Source: JBDKLC01 sp040384865
GTDB lineage: Bacteria; Patescibacteriota; Minisyncoccia; Phycocordibacterales; CAIZLB01
Reading direction: 5' to 3'
Length of the DNA stretch: 64,000 bases
Assembly: GCA_040384865.1 (NCBI GenBank)
Contig: JAZKIM010000003.1
Coordinates: 62,001-126,000, forward strand
Notes under the pieces: generated by a model
The model's database searches: none
Told to the model about the DNA's origin: nothing
Seen by the model: the letters and a program-made list of their open reading frames with translations, nothing else
Shown: in pieces, positions 57,001 to 64,000 of the stretch
How the letters are laid out: each line of letters begins with the position of its first letter
Numbering within the stretch: the stretch's first letter is position 1
Program-made: the position numbers and the translations under genes

Positions 57001-58354
57001 TCTTGAAAAGCAGTTTGCTGAAATTGAGATGCGCCGCGGTTGGAAAGGGAAGGAATTTACACGCGAAGAAAAAATGTTTGCTGTAATACTTCAATCCGTA
57101 TACGGCGGCCAGAATGTTGAAGGAACTAAAGAACTTCTTTTGCAGTACGAGTTCGCCTCATTTGAAAATGTTCGGGACTATATCGCAGGCACTAACGATC
57201 GTGTTGCAGCTGCGCCAAACAAGGAATATGCATTATTGTGTGAATTAAATACTTTCTATGCAGACAGAGTAAAGGAAGTAAACAGACTCATCGCTCAGAA
57301 GTCACATGAAAATCCTCTGATACAAGAATTAATAAAGGATCATTTTACTGAACTAGCAAAAAGAAAGGCTGCTGAAAATAAATCAGTTGGTTTAAATAAA
57401 TTACAGGTTGATAAATTGGGATTGGCTGAAGGTTTTGTAAAACAAATGGCCAAGACGCTCAAAAAGAGAACTGGCAAGACATATACTGATAAACAAGTAA
57501 GAAGGATTATTAGCTGGTACGAGAAAATTACCACCGGACTCTCGACTGAAACTACGTCTACAGACAAAGGTACACAAGCGTTCTTTGGCCAATTAAGAGC
57601 CCAAAGAAACAAATCAATAGTGGCACTTGAAAAGATAACAGGGGAAGTATTTGATCCAAAAACTCTCCAGCTCGAGGATATAGACTTTCAGTCTGTGCTT
57701 TCTGCTGATGCGAGCGTAAACGAAGGGGTCTACAACGAGGAAGCTTTCATGGCCTACACTGTTGATCGAATGATTAAATTATTCGAAAGCGAGAGNNNNN
57801 NNNNNGAGCTCGGCAAGTTTGAATCTTCAGCTGGAAAGAAACGGCAGGTCCTAAACGCTGTTATTACAAAATCAAAAGAAAGTGCTAATGCCCGAATGGT
57901 GGGTGGTGTTTGTGTGTCTGGTGATAATCCGCCAGCAGAGAAAAATATGTGGGAAAGTCCGAATTACATTCAGATGGTATTTCAGGATCCTGAAAGTTTG
58001 CAGTGTCAGGGCTTAGTTTTAATGCACGAGTACGTTGAGGACGGAAAGAAAATCCTGACCGCGTCTATAAACCCATCAAGTACATATTTATATTCTGTCG
58101 ATGAAAAAACTCTTTGTCAAAGAATAATAGAAACTATTGGCGAGTTTGCTCGGAGTAACGATATTGATGTTGTTGCTACTTCACAGAACAAGGCTATACG
58201 AACAAATCGTACAGGAGGAGTTTTTGAGGGTGAGCTTGACAAGCACATCGGCAAGGTTAATAAAGTATTTACATTTAAGGATCCTCAGACTTTTTCATAT
58301 CGTCCGGCATACAGTCAGCAGAATATGGATGTTATTTGGCAAAAGACGGCTTAA
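54083..58354 (+). CDS. Giant protein of unknown function, one assembly gap
   Basis: About 1,423 residues from ATG 54083 (MANESPSLF; ATG 54077 is also in frame). It is mostly helical with coiled-coil-like stretches near 30-65, 95-165 and 200-225. The middle third has helical repeat character. There is no signal peptide or membrane segment. The last 170 residues differ: NARMVGGVCVSGDNPPAEKN, YIQMVFQDPESLQCQGLVLM, INPSSTYLYSVDEKTL and AIRTNRTGGVFEGELDKHIG form a compact alpha/beta module (GNAT-like by secondary structure only). I recall this end only from giant Patescibacteria proteins; function unknown. The ten-N run 57796-57805 interrupts it, in frame as given. Confidence 0.75.
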   Translation: MANESPSLFIETKESHIPDVVDTVESRAEYSPSAEMRQLRKLLDKADADMELVKLKLSQAAQLSPENEIIDIGDDKSASKDLKEILKRKEKDPLECIRLLNLLKASVHKAKDRVSTEYYTLTNERNRLQERDIADAHWDVERHQKSGWLERATSFIQAGKDRKKLDKLFELSEKKRQEISDKEYERNRLSSTLNNIDESLMSVRHVVYKESLPNLVNEYREYATKVQESYFKEGDLFKELEGKSTEPLPQAAVIKVLGALVAGKFKKFVDEIYPEDGKPNYDRSQIESEIRELISKTYDEIASGARDMFTSQREVFQNAHEFQQIKNSPGLRYLARIGVEFLDETLHAMAKSYMLSDSEGRSILCAQYYPDPEIIRNLAYLACAGPHGYRYQSVDTVLQTLSKQEDWPQLLDEAEKIYPELKNIRDDLIKWGPPVSWNERDKRLKAGLKESALKVVEGKERYRTWSTDIENVAHQILPNLTLFEILSERKLMESGVGARVEEALQILKKHGKASLENLPRGSEIYPPVENFSTQLRKATLEYLRSPHLKEGLALDSLVKITDEVTRLYGEDIPGAETDPTKAKESDYKVNYVISAEITSLASGSPEELPNILTAYERCPALLEDPGLRKVFVDQLPYYKEPEKLESMQKFADLLGVGNPNLYRACELIAKNSLSIEFALSLDQRLVSALESPVSGVLLAFTDVFLKDEESFALFEKSSVLYLDSRGEFHNIVYAMQNGDIKREHLCEIPKHMKLLLMTGEESRTNEMMYVLSNGKTLIRDVSDLQFINTFFGTYGGRAFGLLKGYHECLKAGVITLAEKQVVFEFLQDIKALSPGILKGYIEAKESGIVETYSTLLRQTSEKMISQESCTKEEMEKPYYIDLLRHVYAENSGNWGSIEGNKKCEDRSQDLKKYKFKPRYSLDLFAANEVKVKKGMEIDQEKMATVQAPIYNIEKKFNAMGYNNEKVLEDVDSILEKQFAEIEMRRGWKGKEFTREEKMFAVILQSVYGGQNVEGTKELLLQYEFASFENVRDYIAGTNDRVAAAPNKEYALLCELNTFYADRVKEVNRLIAQKSHENPLIQELIKDHFTELAKRKAAENKSVGLNKLQVDKLGLAEGFVKQMAKTLKKRTGKTYTDKQVRRIISWYEKITTGLSTETTSTDKGTQAFFGQLRAQRNKSIVALEKITGEVFDPKTLQLEDIDFQSVLSADASVNEGVYNEEAFMAYTVDRMIKLFESEXXXXELGKFESSAGKKRQVLNAVITKSKESANARMVGGVCVSGDNPPAEKNMWESPNYIQMVFQDPESLQCQGLVLMHEYVEDGKKILTASINPSSTYLYSVDEKTLCQRIIETIGEFARSNDIDVVATSQNKAIRTNRTGGVFEGELDKHIGKVNKVFTFKDPQTFSYRPAYSQQNMDVIWQKTA
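57796..57805. other. Assembly gap (10 N) inside the giant gene
   Basis: The gap lies between RMIKLFESE and ELGKFESSAGKK. The frame is the same on both sides, but its true length is unknown. Confidence 0.9.
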
Positions 58355-58470
58355 AGAAGAACTGGTAGGGGGGGGGTGTGCCTTTTCCCGCGGACTCTGC
58401 TTTCTGGTGACAGTATTTAGTGTTATCGCGACTATCCTTCGATTCTATATTTATTATTTATGAAATTTCA

Positions 58471-58479
58471 TGTTACTAT
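58471..58479 (+). promoter_or_regulatory. Extended -10 promoter of leaderless ychF
   Basis: TGTTACTAT (TGn plus TACTAT at 58474-58479) ends 6 nt before ATG 58486; the adjacent ATG at 58483 is too close. Confidence 0.6.
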
Positions 58480-58485
58480 CGCATG

Positions 58486-59583
58486 ATGAAATTAAGTCTT
58501 GGTATTGTCGGTCTTCCAAATGTTGGTAAATCAACGCTTTTCAATGCGCTTACAAAAAAGTCGGTCCCTGCTGAAAATTACCCCTTTTGCACTATTGATC
58601 CATCAGTCGGTGTCGTTGCTGTGCCAGATGATCGTCTTTACAAGCTAGCTGATTTCTCCAAGACACTTAAAACTGTCCCTGCCGCTATTGAATTCGTGGA
58701 TATTGCCGGACTTGTGAAGGGTGCTTCTGAAGGAGAAGGGTTGGGAAATCAGTTTCTCTCACATATACGTGAAGTTGATGCCGTCGCAGAAGTAGTACGA
58801 ATCTTTGAGGACTCAAACGTCATCCATGTTGATGGGAAGATCGATCCGCTAAATGACATTGGAGTAATTAATTTGGAATTGGTTTTGGCTGATGCACAGA
58901 CGGTTACAAAAAGACTTGGTTCTGTGGAGAAAGATGCAAAGCGAGGTGACAAACCGGCAGTGAAAGAAAAAGCGGCACTTGAAAAGGTGAGAGTTGTTCT
59001 CGACGAAGGAAAGCTTGCTCAGCAGGCTGACCTTACCGATGATGATAAGGAGGCAATAAGAAATCTACAGCTTCTTACCATGAAGCCAATTATGTACGTA
59101 CTAAACAAAAAGGCGGGGGGAACTAATCTTGATGAGTTGAATGACGAACGTTATCAAGCTCTAATGAAATTTCTTGCTGATAGCAATGCAAAATGGGTTA
59201 TTGTCGATGCGGGTGTTGAACATGAACTTAAAGATCTTGAGGGAGAAGAAAAAGAGGTGTTCCGTAAAGAACTTGGAGCAAAGGATGATGGTATTGATAA
59301 TCTCATCCGTACGGGCTATGACCTATTGAATCTCCAGATGTATTTTACTACAGGTGTACAGGAGACGCGTGCGTGGACCATTCAAAAAGGATGGAATGCA
59401 CCAATGGCTGGTACAGCAATTCATACTGATTTTAAGGATAAGTTTATTAGAGCTGAGGTAATCAACTGGAAAGTGCTGCTTGAAGCTGGTTCATATGCTA
59501 TCGCTCGAGAAAAAGGCTTGGTTCGGACAGAAGGGAAGGAATATATTGTTCAGGACGGGGATGTTTTGGAGTTTAGGGTATAA
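58486..59583 (+). CDS. ychF: Redox-regulated ATPase YchF (OBG-like)
   Basis: 365 residues from ATG 58486. G1 LGIVGLPNVGKSTLFNALTK, G2 CTIDPSVGVVAVPD, G3 FVDIAGLVKGASEGEGLGNQFLSHIREVDA and a later NKK (MYVLNKKAGG) in place of NKxD, the change that gives YchF its ATP preference. A coiled-coil hairpin (about 125-200) and a C-terminal TGS domain (ETRAWTIQKGWNAPMAGTAIHTDF, KGLVRTEGKEYIVQDGDVLEF) follow. It binds ribosomes and influences translation and stress. Its promoter and first codons are duplicated upstream of the giant gene. Confidence 0.95.
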   Translation: MKLSLGIVGLPNVGKSTLFNALTKKSVPAENYPFCTIDPSVGVVAVPDDRLYKLADFSKTLKTVPAAIEFVDIAGLVKGASEGEGLGNQFLSHIREVDAVAEVVRIFEDSNVIHVDGKIDPLNDIGVINLELVLADAQTVTKRLGSVEKDAKRGDKPAVKEKAALEKVRVVLDEGKLAQQADLTDDDKEAIRNLQLLTMKPIMYVLNKKAGGTNLDELNDERYQALMKFLADSNAKWVIVDAGVEHELKDLEGEEKEVFRKELGAKDDGIDNLIRTGYDLLNLQMYFTTGVQETRAWTIQKGWNAPMAGTAIHTDFKDKFIRAEVINWKVLLEAGSYAIAREKGLVRTEGKEYIVQDGDVLEFRV

Positions 59584-59590
59584 TTTAACT

Positions 59591-59689
59591 ATGAATTTAT
59601 CACAAGTTTTCGGTCTTATTTACTTAATAGCCGGTCTCTTATTTATCGCTCTAATTATTATTGTTTCTGGTTGGTTTAAGAAAAAGTAA
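59591..59689 (+). CDS. 32-residue single-helix membrane protein
   Basis: MNLSQVFGLIYLIAGLLFIA then LIIIVSGWFKKK: one transmembrane helix with a basic end. It starts 7 nt after the ychF stop, on the same strand. The frame extends upstream into ychF but the gene is expected to begin at this ATG. Too short for a domain; plausible as a small membrane protein. Confidence 0.5.
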   Translation: MNLSQVFGLIYLIAGLLFIALIIIVSGWFKKK

Positions 59690-59735
59690 GACAGAGGTCT
59701 TATAGAGTCTAAACTTCTTGTTTCTAAAATTTTAC

Positions 59736-60014
59736 CTAAAATAAAAATCGGAAAATAAAATATCCAAGAATAACAAAAAGTGCAATTGATGAAACTATCA
59801 ATAACACTTTTAAAGTGCTAGATCCCGAACCTAAGAAATTTCGAACTGACTGTACAACGAATATTATCGCTACAAGTAGAAATGCTACAGTTGCTAATTG
59901 GTAAGGAATTTTATTTCCGCCAAAAGAAGATACAAACAGTGAATATATTCCAAAAAAAGCTAATATTCCTGCAATGATAATTGAAACAATCAAAGATAAA
60001 GCTCTTGTAATCAT
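59736..60014 (-). CDS. Three-helix membrane protein
   Basis: 92 residues with three hydrophobic segments (about 4-30, 38-58 and 68-91) and short basic loops (QSVRNFLGSGSSTLK). No domain is recognised. It is convergent with the small peptide gene at 59591 and stands alone on this strand. Confidence 0.6.
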   Translation of the reverse strand: MITRALSLIVSIIIAGILAFFGIYSLFVSSFGGNKIPYQLATVAFLLVAIIFVVQSVRNFLGSGSSTLKVLLIVSSIALFVILGYFIFRFLF

Positions 60015-60206
60015 GCATTAAGTCTACTACATCTTAGATGATAGTGCTGTAGAGTTTAAGCAAAAGGAAAGGGTCAATGCCCGGCCAATTTCAGAAAAAT
60101 AGGTCTCCAAAGATAGTCACGCTCAGAGAATTTGATACATGTTGAAAAATAACCACTCCAGGTATACTATATAATGCATTAAAAGCCAGTCATTTAGCCC
60201 CATTTT

Positions 60207-61226
60207 ATGGACACCACAATTAAACCGAAAGTTACGGCAAAGGATTTCTTTCTTCATATTGGCGTTATTGCGGCACTGTATGTGTTCGCTACAAGTTTCT
60301 TGTCGTTCATGTTCGATATAATCAACTTTGTTTTTCCTGATCGGCAAGCGTACTACGCAGACCCATACTCAAGTGGTATGAGATTTGCCCTTTCTACACT
60401 TATTGTTTCTTTTCCAATTCTTCTTGTGTTACTGAGAAATATTTACAAAGATCTTTTGGCCAATCCTGCAAAGCGGGAATTGACACTCCGAAAGTGGCTC
60501 ATCTTTTTGACACTCTTCATTACCTTTGTGACCGTAGCTGTGGATCTCATCGTCCTACTTAACACCTTTCTTGGTGGTGAAATTTCTACACGATTTCTTC
60601 TAAAGGTGGTGACGGTATTTATTGTCGCTGGCGGTATCTTTTGGACAACACTTTCTGATCTTCGTGGAGTTTTTTTTGAAAATCCAAAGAAGCGAAAGAT
60701 TGCTCTCAGCGCTGCTTCTATCATCGTAGTGGCGGCTGTCGTGTGGGGCTTTACTGTCATAGGCTCTCCAAGCTCCCTTCGTGATCTCCGAGATGACAAT
60801 CAACGACTCAGTGATCTTCAAAATATTCAGTGGCAGATTGTAAACCACTATCAGACAAAAGGAACCCTTCCCGCTACGCTTTCAGATCTCAATGACCCCC
60901 TGAGTAATTATATGATCCCTAAGGATCCTGCAACCGATGCTCCTTATGAATATCGAACCATTGCAGCTACGACAACACCTGTGGTTAAGTCTGCTACAAC
61001 GACTCCTACTTTCGAACTTTGCGGAACTTTCGCTAAATCCAGTCAAGATTTGGAAGGAAAAGGGGGATATTCTGGAATTGGTAGGGGTGTAACATATCCA
61101 AGTGATGTCTATGTAGATCCAAGTTTTGGAGGTGATAACTGGAAACATGATGCAGGCCGTGCATGCTTCATTCGAACCATTGATCCTTTAAAGTATCCGA
61201 TATTTGAAAAGCCCCCACGCAGTTAA
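60207..61226 (+). CDS. DUF5671-type membrane protein with pseudopilin-like C-terminal part
   Basis: 339 residues. Five hydrophobic segments (about 14-40, 56-76, 90-113, 127-150 and 163-185) match the DUF5671 membrane domain common in Parcubacteria. The extracytoplasmic end (LRDLRDDNQRLSDLQNIQWQ and then NHYQTKGTLPATLSDLNDP) resembles the start of type II secretion pseudopilin domains (Rxxdlxxlqxalxxyyxxxgxyp), here used as a C-terminal module. A TATAAT at 60170-60175 is 31 nt upstream. Function unknown. Confidence 0.7.
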   Translation: MDTTIKPKVTAKDFFLHIGVIAALYVFATSFLSFMFDIINFVFPDRQAYYADPYSSGMRFALSTLIVSFPILLVLLRNIYKDLLANPAKRELTLRKWLIFLTLFITFVTVAVDLIVLLNTFLGGEISTRFLLKVVTVFIVAGGIFWTTLSDLRGVFFENPKKRKIALSAASIIVVAAVVWGFTVIGSPSSLRDLRDDNQRLSDLQNIQWQIVNHYQTKGTLPATLSDLNDPLSNYMIPKDPATDAPYEYRTIAATTTPVVKSATTTPTFELCGTFAKSSQDLEGKGGYSGIGRGVTYPSDVYVDPSFGGDNWKHDAGRACFIRTIDPLKYPIFEKPPRS

Positions 61227-61251
61227 TTTTCGGTAGTTCAGAAAAACTTCC

Positions 61252-64000
61252 ATGAAAGAAAAATCAAAAAAAATAAAATTAAAGGCCAATAAAAAAGTGG
61301 CCGTTAAAAAAACGGTAAAGATAAAGCCCCGATCTTCTTTTGTTGCATATGATCCTGCTAAGATCGAGAAGAAATGGCAAAAGGTTTGGGATGTGAAGAA
61401 GCTGTATGCTGCTTCTGATTCAAGTAAGGCAAAAAAATTCTTTCCTCTTGTTGAATTTCCGTTTCCTTCAGGCGCAGGTCTTCATACAGGACACGTTCGA
61501 AGTTATGCCGCGATGGATGTCGTTGCCCGTAAGCATCGGATGATGGGCGAGAACGTCTTGTACCCCATCGGTTGGGACGCCTTCGGTCTTCCTACGGAAA
61601 ACTACGCTATTAAAACCGGCAAGCAACCAAAGCTTGTGACAAAAGAAAATACAGACAACTTTCGAAGGCAATTAAAGATGCTCGGACTCTCTTTTGACTG
61701 GTCTAGAGAAATAAATACCACTGATCCTGAATACTACAAATGGACGCAATGGATATTCCTTCAGATGTACAAGAAAGGTTTGGCATATAAGGATAAGATA
61801 AATATCAATTGGTGTCCCAAGGACAAAATTGGTCTTGCAAATGAAGAAGTGGTGAATGGATGTTGCGAACGTTGTGGTACCCCTGTTGAAAAGAGAGAAA
61901 AGGAACAGTGGATGCTTGCTATTACGAAGTATGCAGATCGTCTTGATAAGGATCTTGATTCTGTAAATTACTTGGAAAAGATAAAGATACAGCAACGCAA
62001 TTGGATAGGAAGAAGCGAAGGTGTAGAGCTCGATTTTTCTATTGTTGACTCGAACAAAGGAATCAAGGTATTTACAACACGAGCCGACACTCTTTATGGT
62101 GTGACGTATGCAGTACTTGCGCCGGAGCATTCGTTGGTTTCTGAAATGCTCGAGAAGGTGTCTAACAAGAAAGAAGTAGTGGCATATATTGCTTCGGCAA
62201 AAAAGCGAGATGATATGGATAGAACAGCAGAAGGAAAAGAAAAAACCGGAGTTGAATTGAAAGGAATCAAAGCAATTAATCCAGCGAACAATGAAGAGGT
62301 TCCTGTTTGGATAGCCGACTATGTACTCGCATCGTACGGAACAGGTGCCGTCATGGCGGTTCCGGCACATGACGAACGAGACTTTGAATTTGCTAAGAAA
62401 TACAACCTGCCGATTCGACATGTCATTGTTCCGTCAGTCGTCGATCACGTCAACCCGCCTCGACCTGAAAAGCAAACAAAGGTTCGAAAAAATGTACACG
62501 TCATCGTATTTGATCCTGCTAAGAATAAATATCTCATCATACGCAACCAGAAGTTCGGATGGGACACTGTTGTCATTGGAGGAATCGAAGAAGGTGAAGA
62601 ACCTCTCGATTCTGCGGTTAGGGAACTCGCAGAGGAAACAGGATATACGGATGTTGAATTCAAGAGGATACTTGGCGGCCCTGTTCGAGCTGCATATTTT
62701 GCAAAACACAAAGATGAAAACCGAGTTGCGTTTGCAACAGCTTTATATTTTGAATTGAAAAGTGAAAAGCGGCAGGCTTTTGAAGAGGGCGGAGAAAATG
62801 AAGGAAATGAGATTATGTGGATAGACCCCGCTAACTTTGTTCCTGGAAAGATGGTAAATTCTGAGCTCCCATATTGGCTTGAAAGAATCTCATTAGGTAA
62901 AGATGGAGCATACACGGGCGGCGGCGTTCTCATCGATTCAGGATCATTTAATGGAACTGATACTGAAATTGCCAAGAAAGAAATATCAAAATTCGTTCAC
63001 GGCAAAGTTATAACAAAATACAAACTTCGCGATTGGGTATTTTCTCGTCAGCGATATTGGGGTGAGCCAATACCTCTCGTCAATTGCGGTAAATGTGGGT
63101 ATGTTCCACTTTCAGAAAAGGATCTTCCTTTGATTCTTCCTGCTGTAAAGAAATATGAGCCTACAGATGACGGAGAATCTCCGCTTGCGGCGATTAAGTC
63201 ATGGGTGAACGTTAAATGTCCAACCTGTAAGGGGCCGGCCAAACGAGAAACCGATACTATGCCACAGTGGGCAGGTTCTAGTTGGTACTACTTGCGATAT
63301 GCAGATCCGAAAAACAAGAAGGAGCTCATAAGCTCAAAGCAGCTTGCCAAATGGCAGCCTGTCGATTGGTACAATGGCGGAATGGAACATACAACACTTC
63401 ACTTGCTGTACTCCCGTTTCTGGCATAAGTTTCTTTTTGATATAGGTGTTGTTAAGACGAAAGAACCATACGCTAAACGTACTTCTCACGGCCTCATTTT
63501 GGCAGAAGGCGGCGCAAAGATGTCTAAGTCTGTAGGTAATGTGGTCAATCCTGATGAGATAGTGAAGCTGTACGGTGCTGATACTCTTCGAATATATGAA
63601 ATGTTTATGGGTCCTTTTGACCAGGCTATCGCTTGGAATTCTGAAAGCATGATAGGACCGAGAAGGTTCATAGAGCGGGTATGGAATCTTTCACGGAAAG
63701 TAAAGAAAGATGAATCAAGTAAAGAGATTGATTCATTGGTGCATAAGACTATTAAGAAAGTTGGAGATGATATTGAAAGTATGGGATTCAATACCGCAAT
63801 TTCCTCCCTTATGATATTACTAAATGCTTTTGAGAAAGAGGAAACAATTTCAAAAGGTCACTATCAGTCATTCCTTCAAGTGTTGGCACCATTTGCTCCC
63901 CATGTAACTGAAGAGCTTTGGATGGTGCAGGGGAACAAAAAAAGCATACACCAGGCCCCATGGCCTCAATTTGATCCAAAGAAATTGGTCGCCACAAGCT
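61252..64000 (+). CDS. leuS: Leucyl-tRNA synthetase with an inserted Nudix domain (3' end beyond window)
   Basis: 916 codons are present without a stop; the anticodon-binding C-terminus is missing. A lysine-rich tail precedes PSGAGLHTGH (HIGH-type box 78-81), NWCPKDKIGLANEEVVNG with CCERCG (zinc-like knuckle), and KMSKS at 756-760 (GGAKMSKSVGNVVNP). The editing domain has TTRADTLYGVTYAVLAPEH and YGTGAVMAVPAHDERDFEFA. At about residues 400-545 a complete Nudix domain is inserted: HVIVFDPAKNKYLIIRNQ, then the box GGIEEGEEPLDSAVRELAEE with TGY (62578-62646). No stop or frameshift marks the junctions, so the enzyme should be fused. Confidence 0.95.
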   Translation, partial: MKEKSKKIKLKANKKVAVKKTVKIKPRSSFVAYDPAKIEKKWQKVWDVKKLYAASDSSKAKKFFPLVEFPFPSGAGLHTGHVRSYAAMDVVARKHRMMGENVLYPIGWDAFGLPTENYAIKTGKQPKLVTKENTDNFRRQLKMLGLSFDWSREINTTDPEYYKWTQWIFLQMYKKGLAYKDKININWCPKDKIGLANEEVVNGCCERCGTPVEKREKEQWMLAITKYADRLDKDLDSVNYLEKIKIQQRNWIGRSEGVELDFSIVDSNKGIKVFTTRADTLYGVTYAVLAPEHSLVSEMLEKVSNKKEVVAYIASAKKRDDMDRTAEGKEKTGVELKGIKAINPANNEEVPVWIADYVLASYGTGAVMAVPAHDERDFEFAKKYNLPIRHVIVPSVVDHVNPPRPEKQTKVRKNVHVIVFDPAKNKYLIIRNQKFGWDTVVIGGIEEGEEPLDSAVRELAEETGYTDVEFKRILGGPVRAAYFAKHKDENRVAFATALYFELKSEKRQAFEEGGENEGNEIMWIDPANFVPGKMVNSELPYWLERISLGKDGAYTGGGVLIDSGSFNGTDTEIAKKEISKFVHGKVITKYKLRDWVFSRQRYWGEPIPLVNCGKCGYVPLSEKDLPLILPAVKKYEPTDDGESPLAAIKSWVNVKCPTCKGPAKRETDTMPQWAGSSWYYLRYADPKNKKELISSKQLAKWQPVDWYNGGMEHTTLHLLYSRFWHKFLFDIGVVKTKEPYAKRTSHGLILAEGGAKMSKSVGNVVNPDEIVKLYGADTLRIYEMFMGPFDQAIAWNSESMIGPRRFIERVWNLSRKVKKDESSKEIDSLVHKTIKKVGDDIESMGFNTAISSLMILLNAFEKEETISKGHYQSFLQVLAPFAPHVTEELWMVQGNKKSIHQAPWPQFDPKKLVATS

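Noticed and set aside
62445..62975. 176-codon minus-strand frame inside leuS
   Set aside because: Low-complexity serine/proline-rich antisense of the Nudix insert; the plus strand has intact catalytic motifs.
1..64000. CRISPR arrays or cas genes
   Set aside because: No regular direct repeats with unique spacers and no Cas motifs were seen on reading; the only repeats are the att-like copies, the ychF 5' copy and the short motifs at 38.4 kb.

Overview
The window looks like a chromosomal segment of a Patescibacteria (Candidate Phyla Radiation) bacterium, most like a Parcubacteria/Paceibacteria lineage. This is inferred from gene content, not from a marker tree. Pointers are a giant 1,424-residue family without recognisable domains, a DUF5671-type membrane protein, a DUF5667 protein beside an ECF sigma factor, a UvrC lacking its C-terminal helix-hairpin-helix part, dense small genes, few biosynthetic genes, and many genes whose start codon lies 6-8 nt after a -10 box (leaderless mRNAs). 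Five runs of exactly ten N are assembly gaps; two fall in dprA, one in uvrA and one in the giant gene.

Layout. 1-850: tRNA-Tyr, a small membrane protein, ribosomal protein bL33 and tRNA-Trp. 850-9410: an AT-rich island at the 3' end of tRNA-Trp, bounded and subdivided by three diverged copies of the tRNA 3' end. It carries a methyltransferase and then eight tightly packed genes: transglutaminase-like, HAD phosphatase, histidine phosphatase, sulfotransferase-like, Nudix, GT4, HPr-kinase-like and CYTH-like/GT2 fusion. 9478-12900: accessory genes (methyltransferase-like, metallopeptidase, homoserine-dehydrogenase-like, nucleotidyltransferase-like, an ORF6N remnant). 12904-34133: housekeeping genes (miaA, tRNA-Leu, parB, topA, dprA, serS, ftsQ-like, dacA-like, tgt, uvrB, uvrA, uvrC, ddl), interleaved with GC-richer orphan genes that have their own promoters and strong terminators, and with two candidate small RNAs.

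34238-43797: a 9.45-kb integrative element in tRNA-Ala(TGC). A serine recombinase lies at its left end, with a degenerate repeat (attL/attR) at both ends. The left arm (minus strand) is recombinase, a small acidic protein, a zinc-ribbon protein, an AAA+ helicase-like ATPase and a DUF5659-like protein. The right arm (plus strand) is cargo: four small membrane proteins, a proteasome-like N-terminal-threonine hydrolase, two proteins with HEPN-type RX4H motifs (one with a SEC-C zinc motif), another small membrane protein and a small exported peptide. The central divergent region holds an attenuator-like hairpin, short repeats and a compact multi-hairpin RNA. This element is the best candidate in the window for an undescribed, possibly defensive, system.

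43800-64000: chromosomal genes again: a kinase-CYTH fusion, an MGDG-synthase-like glycosyltransferase, mltG, an ECF sigma factor with a putative membrane regulator, zwf, an orphan histidine kinase, an alpha/beta hydrolase, the giant gene (inserted next to a second copy of the ychF promoter and first codons), ychF, and leuS, which runs off the window and carries a complete Nudix hydrolase domain inside its editing region.
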